Origin: CAVPMN01 sp963706425
GTDB lineage: Bacteria > Actinomycetota > Acidimicrobiia > Acidimicrobiales > Acidimicrobilacustridaceae
Length of the DNA stretch: 64,000 nt
Assembly (NCBI GenBank): GCA_963706425.1
Contig: CAVPMN010000020.1
Span: forward strand, 186,001 to 250,000
Direction of reading: 5' to 3'
In this document: in pieces, positions 1-8,106 of the stretch
How the letters are laid out: the number at the start of each line of letters is the position of its first letter
How positions within the stretch are numbered: the stretch's first letter is position 1
Program-made: the position numbers and the translations under genes
The notes under the pieces: generated by a model
Told to the model about the DNA's origin: nothing
Databases searched by the model: none
The model's input: the letters and a program-made list of their open reading frames with translations, nothing else

Positions 1-356
1 GTGATCCCGTCGAACTCGAACGTGAGCCCGGTGGCGTTCGACAGCGTTCGCACCGCCTCGTGTGCCATTTCCGCCGCATTGAGCGGCCCGAAGCCGATGT
101 GCACGACATAGCGGATGGTGCGACACGGGTCGTAGCCGACCGGGGTGCCGTCGTCGTTCTTGTCGAGGAACGCCCAGCTGCCCATGCCCTCGGGTGGGCG
201 GGGCGGAACAGCCAGGCTGGCGGCCGAGATGTCCTGCACCACGCCGACCTCTGAGCGGTCCTCGAAGATGTCGAGCGGATTGCCGTCGGTGCGGGCCCAA
301 ACCAGCGCGAAAAGCAGCGTTCCGATCACGATCACGTGACGCAGTCGCCAGCGCAT
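1..356 (-). CDS. Secreted matrixin-like zinc metalloprotease, N-terminal part
   Basis: This gene is cut by the left edge; only the first 118 codons are present. Translation starts at the ATG read from 356 to 354. Residues 1-20 form a signal peptide or membrane anchor (RLRHVIVIGTLLFALVWA). After a linker comes the stretch DPCRTIRYVVHIG, a helix, and LSNATGLTFEFDG. In actinobacterial matrixin/peptidase M10-like proteins this order (PC-x-x-I-x-Y-x-V, then A-V-x-x-L-S-x-A-T-G-L-x-F) precedes the HExxHxxGxxH zinc site, which would lie outside the window. Family assignment rests on this N-terminal pattern only; the catalytic site cannot be seen. The amidohydrolase gene upstream on the same strand ends 10 bases away, so the two may be co-transcribed. 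Confidence 0.55.
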   Translation of the reverse strand, partial: MRWRLRHVIVIGTLLFALVWARTDGNPLDIFEDRSEVGVVQDISAASLAVPPRPPEGMGSWAFLDKNDDGTPVGYDPCRTIRYVVHIGFGPLNAAEMAHEAVRTLSNATGLTFEFDGI

Positions 357-366
357 CGAACCGAGA

Positions 367-1620
367 TTACCGAACGAGGCGTTGCACCCGGCCGCGCACC
401 TGCTCGACGATCTCGTCGAGATCGGCCACTCGACGGTGCTCCATCAGCACCCGGCCATCGACCACCGTGGTGTCGACCACCGAGCCGTCGGCGGCATAGA
501 CGAGGTTGGCATCGAGTTCACCCGTGGCCATCTCGGGAACATCGGCGGCCACCAGCAGGAAGTCAGCCGGCTCACCCACCGCCAGCGGTCGACCGCCGAG
601 CCACGCCGATCGCTGCCCCCTCGCGATCGCCAGCGCCTCGTGGGCCGGCAGCACCGCAGGATCGTCGGCGGTGAACTTCTGGGCGAGGGCGAACACCTTC
701 ACGTCGCTGAACAGATCGAGGGCGTTGTTCGACGACGCACCGTCGGTGCCGAGTCCCATCGGCACGCCATGGGCCGCGGCCTCCAGGTAGGGGAACTGGC
801 GTCCGACGGCGAGCTTCATGTTCGACACCGGATTGGTGGCGATGGTCGCTCCCCGCTCCGCCAGCAACGCGAGCTCGTCGGGCTCGAGCCAGCAGCCATG
901 GGCGACGATGGTCTTCGGACCGAGCATCCCGCACCGATCGAGCAGCGCGGTCGGACGCAGGCCGGTGGCCGCCACGCAGTCGTCGACCTCGCCACGGGTC
1001 TCCGCCAGGTGGATGTGCACTCCGATCTCGCGCTCGCGCGCGGTGAGGCCGATCCACTCGAGGGAGGACGGCGTCACCGTGTAGACGGCATGCGGGCCGA
1101 GCGACGCCATGACGCGACCGCCGGAGAGGTAGGGGGCGAGCTCGTCGAGGGATTGCAGAGCGTCATCGACCAGAGCGCTCTTGCCATCGGGATCGCCGTG
1201 GTCGAGCAGCGGCGCAGCCAGGATGGCGCGCACCCCGGCATCGTCGACCGCCCGGGCCACGGCGCCGGCGTGCCAGTACATGTCCACGAAGCGGACCGTG
1301 CCGGATCGGATCATCTCGACACACGCCAGCCGCGTGCCCCAATAGACGTCGTCGGCCTCGAGGCGCGCCTCGGCGGGCCAGATCTTCGTCTGCAACCAGG
1401 TCATCAGGGGCAGGTCGTCGCCATAGCTGCGAAACAGCGTCATGGCCGCATGGGTGTGCGCGTTGACCATGCCCGGCACGAGGTGCAGGCCTGCCCCGTC
1501 GACGACGTGATCGCCTGCTTCGGGCTGCACCCCGTCGCCGATCGCCACGATGCGGCCGTCGACCGCCCGCAGCCCGATCGGCTCGCCGTCGAGCATCGCA
1601 CCCGTCACCGCGAGCGTCAT
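367..1620 (-). CDS. Amidohydrolase, MTA/SAH (aminopurine nucleoside) deaminase type
   Basis: A 417-residue metal-dependent amidohydrolase of the TRZ/ATZ branch. The metal site reads PGMVNAHTHAAMTLFRSYGD (HxH), then HLAE, then IVAHG, then GTDGASSNNALDLF near residue 300. The combination R-S-Y-G-D-D-L-P-L-x-x-W-L and GTDG-A-S-S-N-N-x-L-D is typical of 5'-methylthioadenosine/S-adenosylhomocysteine deaminases. The ATG at 1620 overlaps the stop of the upstream phosphorylase by 4 bases (ATGA), which implies translational coupling. With that partner, the likely role is deamination of methylthioadenosine to methylthioinosine before phosphorolysis. Alternatives are deamination of SAH, of 5'-deoxyadenosine, or of aminodeoxyfutalosine in menaquinone synthesis; sequence alone does not separate these. 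Confidence 0.85.
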   Translation of the reverse strand: MTLAVTGAMLDGEPIGLRAVDGRIVAIGDGVQPEAGDHVVDGAGLHLVPGMVNAHTHAAMTLFRSYGDDLPLMTWLQTKIWPAEARLEADDVYWGTRLACVEMIRSGTVRFVDMYWHAGAVARAVDDAGVRAILAAPLLDHGDPDGKSALVDDALQSLDELAPYLSGGRVMASLGPHAVYTVTPSSLEWIGLTAREREIGVHIHLAETRGEVDDCVAATGLRPTALLDRCGMLGPKTIVAHGCWLEPDELALLAERGATIATNPVSNMKLAVGRQFPYLEAAAHGVPMGLGTDGASSNNALDLFSDVKVFALAQKFTADDPAVLPAHEALAIARGQRSAWLGGRPLAVGEPADFLLVAADVPEMATGELDANLVYAADGSVVDTTVVDGRVLMEHRRVADLDEIVEQVRGRVQRLVR

Positions 1621-2351
1621 CGACCGGCGCCCCTGAGGGCCGCCACCACCGGGACCAGGTCGGCCAGCACCCGTTCCTGGTTGGCCTGCACCCCCGCGGT
1701 GAACTCCTCCATGGTGAGGGGCGCCAGCCCGACCCCGTTGGCCAGGTTGTCGACCACGCACACCGCGGCATGGGCCAGGCCGGCCTCGCGGGCGACGATG
1801 CACTCCGATGCGACCGTCATGCCGACCAGGTCGGCGACGGAGGCCAGGAACCGGATCTCGGCGGGTGTTTCGAAGCGGGGACCCCGCATCTGGGCGTAGA
1901 CACCGCCGTCGACCAGCGGTGTGGCCCCTGCGGCCCGCCACGTCGAGACCACCTTCTCTCGCCACTGAGCGTCGAACCCGGGCACCGAGTGACCCCGGAG
2001 GTCGTCGAACATCGACGGTGAGGCCCACGGGGCGAAGAGATCGTGGGGAGCGACGAGCGTGCCCACCGGCCAGTCGAGGCGCAGGCTGCCGGTGGAGCTG
2101 AGGGCGAGCACCCGGTCACAACCAAGGGCGGCGAGCGCCGACATGTTCGCCACGTGGTCGATGCGGTGGGCCGGCACCCGGTCGTGCAGGCCGTGACGGT
2201 CGATGACGACCAGTTCGTGATCGGTGATAGCGGTGACGGCGACCCCGTCGACCTCCACCACTCGCTCCTCGCCGTGGGGCAACAGCGCGGCTGCGGGCGG
2301 GTTGGTGCCGGTGACGATCGCGAGTCGGCCCTCGCTCGCCGCGTCGTGCAT
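1617..2351 (-). CDS. MTAP-family purine nucleoside phosphorylase, probably methylthioinosine-type
   Basis: A 244-residue member of the MTA phosphorylase/PNP family. Visible signatures are VTGTN near the N-terminus, SSTGSLR, MRGPRFETPAEIRFL, ASECIVAREAGL and CVVDNLANGV. Where 6-aminopurine MTA phosphorylases have a D-Y-D motif near the end, this protein has D-N-L-A-N. Loss of that pattern is associated with 6-oxopurine (methylthioinosine) specificity in the Pseudomonas-type enzyme, which has a very similar length. The ATG at 2351 is preferred over an in-frame GTG at 2372 because family homology begins close to it. It is the first gene of a two-gene operon with the deaminase, forming a deaminate-then-phosphorolyse salvage route. 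It is divergent from the P450 gene, 43 bases away. Confidence 0.8.
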   Translation of the reverse strand: MHDAASEGRLAIVTGTNPPAAALLPHGEERVVEVDGVAVTAITDHELVVIDRHGLHDRVPAHRIDHVANMSALAALGCDRVLALSSTGSLRLDWPVGTLVAPHDLFAPWASPSMFDDLRGHSVPGFDAQWREKVVSTWRAAGATPLVDGGVYAQMRGPRFETPAEIRFLASVADLVGMTVASECIVAREAGLAHAAVCVVDNLANGVGLAPLTMEEFTAGVQANQERVLADLVPVVAALRGAGR

Positions 2352-2382
2352 CCGGACACTCTGCCACGGCACACCCCCACGC

Positions 2383-2388
2383 TAGGGT
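2383..2388 (+). promoter_or_regulatory. -10 box of a leaderless P450 promoter
   Basis: TAGGGT lies six bases before the P450 ATG at 2395, the TAnnnT-N6-ATG layout of actinobacterial leaderless transcripts. No Shine-Dalgarno sequence precedes the start. No clear -35 is seen. Confidence 0.45.
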
Positions 2389-2394
2389 TCCGCC

Positions 2395-3723
2395 ATGGCT
2401 CCGACCGACGACATCGTCATCGACACCGAGCTGCGTGGCGAGGATGTCGACCTCACCGACGTGGCCCTCTGGATGGGCCCGCAACGCGAGTCGGCGTTCG
2501 CCGCCCTGCGTCGCGACCTGCCCGTCTCCCGACAGAAGGGGCTCCCCTTCTTCGACCCGGAGAACGCCGATCCCGATCTTCTGGCCGAGCAGCTGGCGCG
2601 GGGGCTCCCCCACCCCAGCGATGTCGAGTGGTGGGCCGTCACCCGCCACGACGACGTCATGCACGCCAGCCGGCATCCGCACCTGTTCGCGTCGGGCCTG
2701 GGCGGCACCAACATCGGCGACATCCCCCAGGAGATCGCCGAGTTCCTCGGCTCGATGATCAACATGGATGCGCCCCGCCACACCAAGCTGCGCATGCTCG
2801 TCAATCGAGGGTTCACGCCCAAGCAGATCGCCCGCATCGAAGACACGGTGCGCACCCGGGCGAAGACGATCGTCGACGGCATCAGCGAGAAGGGCCAGGT
2901 CGAGTTCGTCAGCGAGGTGGCCGCAGCCCTGCCGCTGCAGATCATCTGCGACATGATGGGCATCCCCCTCGAGGATGAGAAGCAGATCTTCGACTGGACC
3001 AACGTCATCCTCGGCGTGGGCGACCCCGAGTACGTGTCGACCTTCGAAGACCTCATGGCCGCCGGCTTCGGGCTGTTCCAGTACGGGCTCAACCTGGCCG
3101 AGGAACGCCTGGCCAACCCCCAGGACGACATCACCACCACGCTGATGCACGCCGAGGTCGACGGCGAGCGGCTCACCGCCAGCGAGGTCGGGTCGTTCTT
3201 CGTGCTCCTGGTGGCAGCCGGCAACGAGACGACCCGCACCGCCATCAGCCACGGCCTGGTGCAGCTCAGCCGCCACCCCGACGAGCGGGCCAAGTGGTTG
3301 GCCGACATCGACGGGGTCTCGCCCACGGCGGTCGAGGAGATCGTGCGCTACGCCACGCCGGTGATCCACTTCCGGCGCACCGCCACCGAGGACACCGTCA
3401 TCGGCGGCCAACCCGTCGCCGAGGGCGACCGGGTCGTGCTCTTCTACAACTCGGCCAACCGCGACGAGAAGATCTTCGACGATCCCTACCGGTTCGACCT
3501 CACCCGCACCCCCAACGACCACGTGGGCTTCGGAGCGGGTGGTCCGCACTTCTGCCTGGGCGCCAACCTGGCCCGCCGCGAGATCCGCGTGATGTTCGAA
3601 GAGCTGCTCACCCGGCTGCCCGACATCGAGATCTCGAGCGAGCCCGACATGCTGCAGTCGTCGTTCATCAACGGCATCAAGCGCGTGCAGGCGTCGTTCA
3701 CCCCGCGCCCGGTCGAGGCGTGA
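2395..3723 (+). CDS. Cytochrome P450
   Basis: A 442-residue soluble bacterial P450 that oxidises an unknown, probably lipophilic substrate using electrons from a ferredoxin partner. The I-helix oxygen-activation motif is AAGNETTR (about residue 280), the K-helix ExxR is EEIVR, and the heme-cysteine loop is FGAGGPHFCLGANLARRE (about residue 380). The stretch NMDAPRHTKLRMLVNRGFTP and the last segment (LPDIEISSEPDMLQSSFING) resemble CYP125/CYP142/CYP124-type steroid and fatty-acid P450s, but the substrate cannot be assigned. The SnoaL-like gene follows after one base and a CoA-transferase follows that, so it is probably the first gene of a three-gene catabolic operon. The ferredoxin gene at 44.8 kb is not adjacent. 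Confidence 0.95.
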   Translation: MAPTDDIVIDTELRGEDVDLTDVALWMGPQRESAFAALRRDLPVSRQKGLPFFDPENADPDLLAEQLARGLPHPSDVEWWAVTRHDDVMHASRHPHLFASGLGGTNIGDIPQEIAEFLGSMINMDAPRHTKLRMLVNRGFTPKQIARIEDTVRTRAKTIVDGISEKGQVEFVSEVAAALPLQIICDMMGIPLEDEKQIFDWTNVILGVGDPEYVSTFEDLMAAGFGLFQYGLNLAEERLANPQDDITTTLMHAEVDGERLTASEVGSFFVLLVAAGNETTRTAISHGLVQLSRHPDERAKWLADIDGVSPTAVEEIVRYATPVIHFRRTATEDTVIGGQPVAEGDRVVLFYNSANRDEKIFDDPYRFDLTRTPNDHVGFGAGGPHFCLGANLARREIRVMFEELLTRLPDIEISSEPDMLQSSFINGIKRVQASFTPRPVEA

Positions 3724-3724
3724 C

Positions 3725-4165
3725 ATGACCGGCACCCGGGAGGACAACAAGGCGCTGGTCGAGCGGTTCTGGCACCTGCTCTACGAAGCGCGCGACATCG
3801 ACGCGGCCACCGCGATGTTCGCCGACGACGGCTTCTACACCGACGTGCCCGTCGACGACGGCGGCGCCACCGGCCCCGCCCAGATCAACTACCGGCTGCG
3901 GCTCGGCTGGGACCCCATCGAGAGCTTCGACCACGAGGTGCACCGCATGGTGGTCGACGGCGACGTGGTCGTCACCGAGCACACCGAGACCTGGCACTTC
4001 CACACCGGTGAGGTGGTGTCGCTGCCGTTCGTGTCCATCCACGAGATCCGAGACGGCCAGTTGATCCTGTGGAAGGACTACTCGAACATCGACACCTTGC
4101 TGTCGAACGCGCCGGCCTGGTGGATCGAGCACATCATGAGCCAGCCCTGGCCACCGCCGGGCTGA
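3725..4165 (+). CDS. SnoaL-like / limonene-1,2-epoxide hydrolase-like NTF2 fold protein
   Basis: A 146-residue single-domain protein of the NTF2-like superfamily. It starts with an alpha-helical segment (NKALVERFWHLLYEARDID), then D-D-G-F-Y-T-D-V-P, then strands ending in the W-K-D-Y segment typical of limonene-1,2-epoxide-hydrolase-like and SnoaL-like proteins. The start ATG lies one base after the P450 stop, so the two are translationally linked. The context suggests it acts on the P450 product or on a related small hydrophobic molecule, for example by epoxide hydration or isomerisation. That function is inferred from neighbourhood and fold; the exact catalytic residues were not aligned. 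Confidence 0.75.
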   Translation: MTGTREDNKALVERFWHLLYEARDIDAATAMFADDGFYTDVPVDDGGATGPAQINYRLRLGWDPIESFDHEVHRMVVDGDVVVTEHTETWHFHTGEVVSLPFVSIHEIRDGQLILWKDYSNIDTLLSNAPAWWIEHIMSQPWPPPG

Positions 4166-4181
4166 CGACGAGAGCCCGACC

Positions 4182-5477
4182 GTGACCACCTCCGGACGCA
4201 TGCTGAACGACCGGGGCCCCCGGCCTGCCTCCGCAGTGCTCGAGCACCTGGCGCCCGGCACCAATGTGGTGGTGCCGCTGGCCAACGGCGAGCCGGTCAC
4301 CGTGATCGCGGCCCTCGACGAGGCCGCGGGGTCCCTCGATCGGGTGCGCGTGCACCAGATGCACGCCCTGCACGATCACCCCTACCTGCACGGGGAGTTC
4401 CCCGGCCGGCTCGACCACGTGTCCTACTTCCTGTCGCCGGTCACCCGACCCGCGTTCCACGCCGGCACCCTCGACCTCGTCCCGTGCCACTTCAGCGAGG
4501 TGCCGCTGCTGTTGCGCCGCCTCGACGGCCCGCTGCTCGTGGTGGCGTCGGTGTCGCCCCCCGACGCCCACGGCTACTTCACCCTCGGAACGAACGCCGA
4601 CTACACGGCAGCGTTCATCGGGCGGGTGCCGTTCTTCGTCGAGGTCAACCACCAGATGCCCCGGACGCTCGGGCGCAACGAGATCCACGTCAGCCAGGTC
4701 GAGGGCTGGTGCGAGGCCGACTACCCCCTCATCGAGAGCCTGCCGCCCGAGCCCAACGACGTCGATCGACGCATCGGCGACCTGGTGGCCGAGCGCATCC
4801 CCGACGGCGCCACCATCCAGGCCGGCATCGGGGCCACGCCCACCGCGGTGTTGCGCCAACTCGCCGGCCACCGCGATCTCGGCGTGCACACCGAGGTGCT
4901 CTCCGATCCCATGATCGACCTCATCGAGTCGGGGGTGATCACCGGCGTGCACAAGGTGCGGCGGCCGTCGAAGGTCGTCACCACGTTCGCGCTCGGCAGC
5001 CGCCGGCTCTACGACTTCCTCGACGAGCACCTGGCCGTCGAGATGCTGCCCGTCGACTGGGTGAACGACCCTCGCGTGATCGCGCAGCAGCCGCGCATGA
5101 TGTCGATCAACGCCACGACCGAGGTCGACTTCCTCGGCCAGTGTGCTTCGGAGACGATCGGCGGTCGCTACTGGTCGGGCTCGGGCGGCCAGGCCGACTT
5201 CGCACGGGGGGCGATGTACTCCGACGGTGGGCAGGGCTTCGTGGTGCTGCCATCGACGGCGCGAGGCGGTGACGTGTCTCGCATCGTGCCCCGCCTGGCG
5301 CCCGGCTCGGCCGTCACCACCATGAAGAACACGGTCGACAAGGTGGTCACCGAGTTCGGCGTGGCCGAGCTGCGGGGCAAGGGCATCCGCGAGCGCACCC
5401 AGGCGCTCATCGCCATCGCCGACCCTCGCTTCCGCGACGACCTCGAGCGCGAAGCCTCCGAGCTCGGCTTCCGCTGA
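4182..5477 (+). CDS. Acetyl-CoA hydrolase / CoA-transferase family protein
   Basis: A 431-residue family I CoA-transferase of the acetyl-CoA hydrolase/4-hydroxybutyrate CoA-transferase type. The N-terminal domain carries HDHPYLHGEFPGRLDHVSYF and VVASVSPPDAHGYFTLG. The C-terminal domain carries IQAGIGATPTAVLRQL, then ATTEVDFLGQCASETIGG, where the Glu of TEVDFLGQ is the expected thioester-forming catalytic residue, then GGQADFARGA. It exchanges CoA between acyl donors and carboxylates; the natural acids are unknown. The GTG at 4182 starts 16 bases after the preceding stop; an ATG at 4200 is an alternative. It ends the P450 operon; a long hairpin follows the stop. Confidence 0.88.
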   Translation: MTTSGRMLNDRGPRPASAVLEHLAPGTNVVVPLANGEPVTVIAALDEAAGSLDRVRVHQMHALHDHPYLHGEFPGRLDHVSYFLSPVTRPAFHAGTLDLVPCHFSEVPLLLRRLDGPLLVVASVSPPDAHGYFTLGTNADYTAAFIGRVPFFVEVNHQMPRTLGRNEIHVSQVEGWCEADYPLIESLPPEPNDVDRRIGDLVAERIPDGATIQAGIGATPTAVLRQLAGHRDLGVHTEVLSDPMIDLIESGVITGVHKVRRPSKVVTTFALGSRRLYDFLDEHLAVEMLPVDWVNDPRVIAQQPRMMSINATTEVDFLGQCASETIGGRYWSGSGGQADFARGAMYSDGGQGFVVLPSTARGGDVSRIVPRLAPGSAVTTMKNTVDKVVTEFGVAELRGKGIRERTQALIAIADPRFRDDLEREASELGFR

Positions 5478-5502
5478 GCGCGCTGGCCCGCTGACACCCG
5501 AA

Positions 5503-5545
5503 CTGGCCGTCCAGACCAAGAGAATCGGTCGATCTGGACGACCAG
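5503..5545. terminator. Long imperfect hairpin between CoA-transferase and HNH genes
   Basis: CTGGCCGTCCAGA (5503-5515) pairs with TCTGGACGACCAG (5533-5545), 12 of 13 positions, around a 17-base centre that can add a GACC/GGTC pair. It begins 26 bases after the CoA-transferase stop and has no U-tract, as in many U-less actinobacterial terminators. It also lies upstream of the DUF222 gene, so an operator role is possible. Confidence 0.5.
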
Positions 5546-5635
5546 GTGGGAAGCGGTCAATCAGAAGTTCCTACATCCTCGCCTGACACGGACTCCGCTG
5601 ATTCTTGTCAGTGGTCGTCCGTAGTATGGGTACAT

Positions 5636-6883
5636 ATGTTCGATCCTGTCGCACTCACCGAGCAGAGCCGCAAGGCGGCCGATGCCGATGCGTCGTTGTG
5701 CTCCGACGACGAGCTGCTCGATGCCGTGCTCGGGCTCGAGGAGGCTCGCCGGCTGATCGACGCAGCTGAGGGCCACGCTCTCGCGCAGCTCGAGGCCCGT
5801 GGGGTGTGCGATGCGGGCTTCGGCTCGTCCACCCAATCGTGGCTGGCCCGGGAGGCCAAGCTGCCCTCGGTCGTCGCCCGGAACAGGGTCAAGACGGGCG
5901 TGGCCCTGTCGGGTCCGCTGGGCGCCGTCGACGAGGCCCTCATCGACGGCCGCATCGCCTTCGACCACGCCCGGGTGCTCGCCGACGCCGCGTCGGGACG
6001 AGTGGCCGACCAGGTCACCGCCGTCCAGGGCACCCTCATCGAGCTGGCCGACGGCGCCATGTTCGAGTGGTGGCGCCGCGATGTCCTCGGTCTGGTCGAC
6101 CTGCTCGACCAGGACGGCGGCCACGATCGCAACAACGACCTCGCCCGCAACAAGCTCACCGTGGCTCGCACGTTCGACGGCATCACCCACGTGGCCGGCA
6201 CCCTCACCGGCGAGCAGGGCGAGATCGCCCGGCAGGCCATCGAGGCCAAAGCCAACGAGCTGTTCCACCGCTTCAGCGCCGATCGCAAGCACTGCCCCGA
6301 GCTCACCATCCCCGACCAGGCCACCCTGCGCGCCCTCGCCTTCGTCGAGCTGTGCCGCCTCGGACAGGCCACCGACCTCAACAGCACCAAGGCGCCCCGG
6401 CCCGATGTCACCCTCGCCGTGAACGCGCTCGATCCCACCAGCGCGGCCACCCCCGACGGCGTCCGGCTGGCCGACGCCACCACCCGCACACTCCTGTGCG
6501 ATCCCGATCTCACCCCGATCGTGGTCGACAGCCTGGGCGTGCCCCTCGATCTCGGCCGCACGGTTCGCTACGCCACGCCCCCGCAACGCCGGGCCCTGGC
6601 GCTGCGCGACGGCGGCTGCACGTTCCCGGGCTGTCTGGCCCCACCGTCGTGGTGCGACGCCCATCACCTCGAAGAGTTCCACGCCGAGCTCGGCGCCACC
6701 GACATCGACAATCTCGTCTGCCTCTGCCGACACCACCATGGGGTCACCCACCGCAAGGGCTGGCACATGGACATCACCGACGACGGCTGGTTCCACTGGA
6801 CCACCCCGAGCGGTCACACCTTCTGGTCGCAGCGCCACGGACGGCAGCGAGCCGGTCCCGCTCCGCCACCCGCTCGGGAGTAG
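5636..6883 (+). CDS. DUF222 domain / HNH endonuclease protein (13E12-repeat family)
   Basis: A 415-residue protein with the DUF222 helical region (about residues 25-310) and a C-terminal HNH domain. The HNH part reads RDGGCTFPGCLAPPSWCDAH and then DNLVCLCRHHHGVTHRKGW, keeping two CxxC-like zinc pairs, the catalytic D-A-H-H and the final His. Such genes occur in many dispersed copies in actinobacteria (13E12 repeat family in mycobacteria); their biological role is not established, although nuclease activity is expected from the HNH motif. The ATG at 5636 is chosen because it starts the family-typical N-terminus (helical segment with LDAVLGLEEARRLIDA). It sits downstream of a long inverted repeat. 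It may be a mobile or expanding gene family, but no element ends are visible. Confidence 0.92.
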   Translation: MFDPVALTEQSRKAADADASLCSDDELLDAVLGLEEARRLIDAAEGHALAQLEARGVCDAGFGSSTQSWLAREAKLPSVVARNRVKTGVALSGPLGAVDEALIDGRIAFDHARVLADAASGRVADQVTAVQGTLIELADGAMFEWWRRDVLGLVDLLDQDGGHDRNNDLARNKLTVARTFDGITHVAGTLTGEQGEIARQAIEAKANELFHRFSADRKHCPELTIPDQATLRALAFVELCRLGQATDLNSTKAPRPDVTLAVNALDPTSAATPDGVRLADATTRTLLCDPDLTPIVVDSLGVPLDLGRTVRYATPPQRRALALRDGGCTFPGCLAPPSWCDAHHLEEFHAELGATDIDNLVCLCRHHHGVTHRKGWHMDITDDGWFHWTTPSGHTFWSQRHGRQRAGPAPPPARE

Positions 6884-6893
6884 TGCGATGCGA

Positions 6894-8084
6894 TCAACCG
6901 CCGAACTGCGCCACCACCGGTTGCGCCGCGGCCTCGTCGAGGTCGAGCACCGACGCGCCGCCCGACGTCGTGCGCCCCGTCACGGGCAACGTCACCGACT
7001 CGGGGTTGAAGCCGCCGCGCAGATCCCACGCCAGGCCGAGCGCATCGAAGTAGGTCATGGTGTCGTCGATGCGCATGCCGCCGCCCATCGCCGACGCCAC
7101 CCGAGCTGCGGTCCACGGGTTCTTCGTGCCGCTCACCTCGCTCATGAGCGACGACAAGAAGGCGCGCTGGCGTTGCACCCGACCGAGGTCGGCGGTGGGG
7201 TCGACCTGCCACTCACCGTCCACCAGCTCCTCGTAGTAGCGCGACCGCACATAGGCCAGCGCCTGGGTGCCGTCGAGCGTCGCCGGTCCGGCGACCGGCA
7301 CGTCGAGTCCCGAGTGCGTGTCGCGCGCCGGATTGGCGAAGTCGACCGTGATGCCACCCACCGCATCGACCAGCGAGGCGAAGCTCACGAAGTCGATCTC
7401 CAAGTAGTGGTTCACCGGGATGCCGAGGTTGCGCACCGCCTCGATGAGCGCGGCTGGCCCCGTCTGATACACCGAGTTGATGCGACCCACCTCGCCGGTG
7501 ACCGGGTTGGTCACCCAGAGATCGCGAGGAATCGACATCAGGTAGCTCTGCGAGCCTTCCATCCGCAGCACCATGATCGTGTCGGTGCGCTCCCCCGTGA
7601 CGGTCTCGCCCAGGAACGCGCCCGAGTTCTCGTCGTCCTCGGTGATGCCCTGACGAGAGTCCGAGCCGACGATCAGATAGTTCGTGCCCCCGGTGGACCC
7701 GGTCGACAACGACGAGCCCACGTCTACCCGTTCGATCCGGCTGAACTGCCACCAGCCGAACAGGAACAGCCCCACCACCAGCAGGGCGAAGGCCACCAGC
7801 ACGGCGACGACGATGCGCCAGACTCGTCGGCCGCCCGACCGACGAGGTCCCGATGGCGTCGCCGCCGGCGAGGGACGGCCAGGAGGCGCCTGCGGCGGCG
7901 GAGCTTGCCGTGGCGGTGCCTGACGGGGAGGTGCCTGTGCCGGGGCGGCCGATCGCTCTCGAGGCGGCGCCGCCGGTGGTGGAGCCGCGGGTGGCGCCAC
8001 TCCGCCGGGCGCGACCCCCGCATACTCGGGTCCGATCACCACGTGCCGGCGCGGCCGCGACGTTCCCGGCCGCTCGTCGGTCAT
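6894..8084 (-). CDS. LytR-CpsA-Psr (LCP) family cell-wall glycopolymer ligase
   Basis: A 396-residue type II membrane protein. A disordered Pro/Ala-rich cytoplasmic tail (about residues 1-85) is followed by one transmembrane helix (VWRIVVAVLVAFALLVVGLF) and an extracytoplasmic LCP domain. LCP signatures seen are NYLIVGSDSR, GERTDTIMVLRM, SIPRDLWV, GRINSVYQTG, and RSRYYEELVDGEW-D-LGRVQRQ, holding the Arg and Asp residues that bind the polyprenyl pyrophosphate group. LCP enzymes transfer teichoic acids, arabinogalactan or capsule from lipid carriers to peptidoglycan. A TATCAT box sits six bases upstream of the ATG. It converges with the HNH gene; the stops are 10 bases apart. Confidence 0.93.
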   Translation of the reverse strand: MTDERPGTSRPRRHVVIGPEYAGVAPGGVAPPAAPPPAAPPRERSAAPAQAPPRQAPPRQAPPPQAPPGRPSPAATPSGPRRSGGRRVWRIVVAVLVAFALLVVGLFLFGWWQFSRIERVDVGSSLSTGSTGGTNYLIVGSDSRQGITEDDENSGAFLGETVTGERTDTIMVLRMEGSQSYLMSIPRDLWVTNPVTGEVGRINSVYQTGPAALIEAVRNLGIPVNHYLEIDFVSFASLVDAVGGITVDFANPARDTHSGLDVPVAGPATLDGTQALAYVRSRYYEELVDGEWQVDPTADLGRVQRQRAFLSSLMSEVSGTKNPWTAARVASAMGGGMRIDDTMTYFDALGLAWDLRGGFNPESVTLPVTGRTTSGGASVLDLDEAAAQPVVAQFGG

Positions 8085-8090
8085 GGGGCG

Positions 8091-8096
8091 ATGATA
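8091..8096 (-). promoter_or_regulatory. -10 box of a leaderless LCP-gene promoter
   Basis: Read on the minus strand, TATCAT lies six bases before the ATG at 8084. This is a good sigma-70-type -10 with leaderless spacing. Confidence 0.5.
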
Positions 8097-8106
8097 GGAG
8101 CCGAGC

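Noticed and set aside
382..1899. 505-codon open frame on the plus strand
   Set aside because: It is antisense to the amidohydrolase and phosphorylase genes, shows no domain and arises from high GC content.
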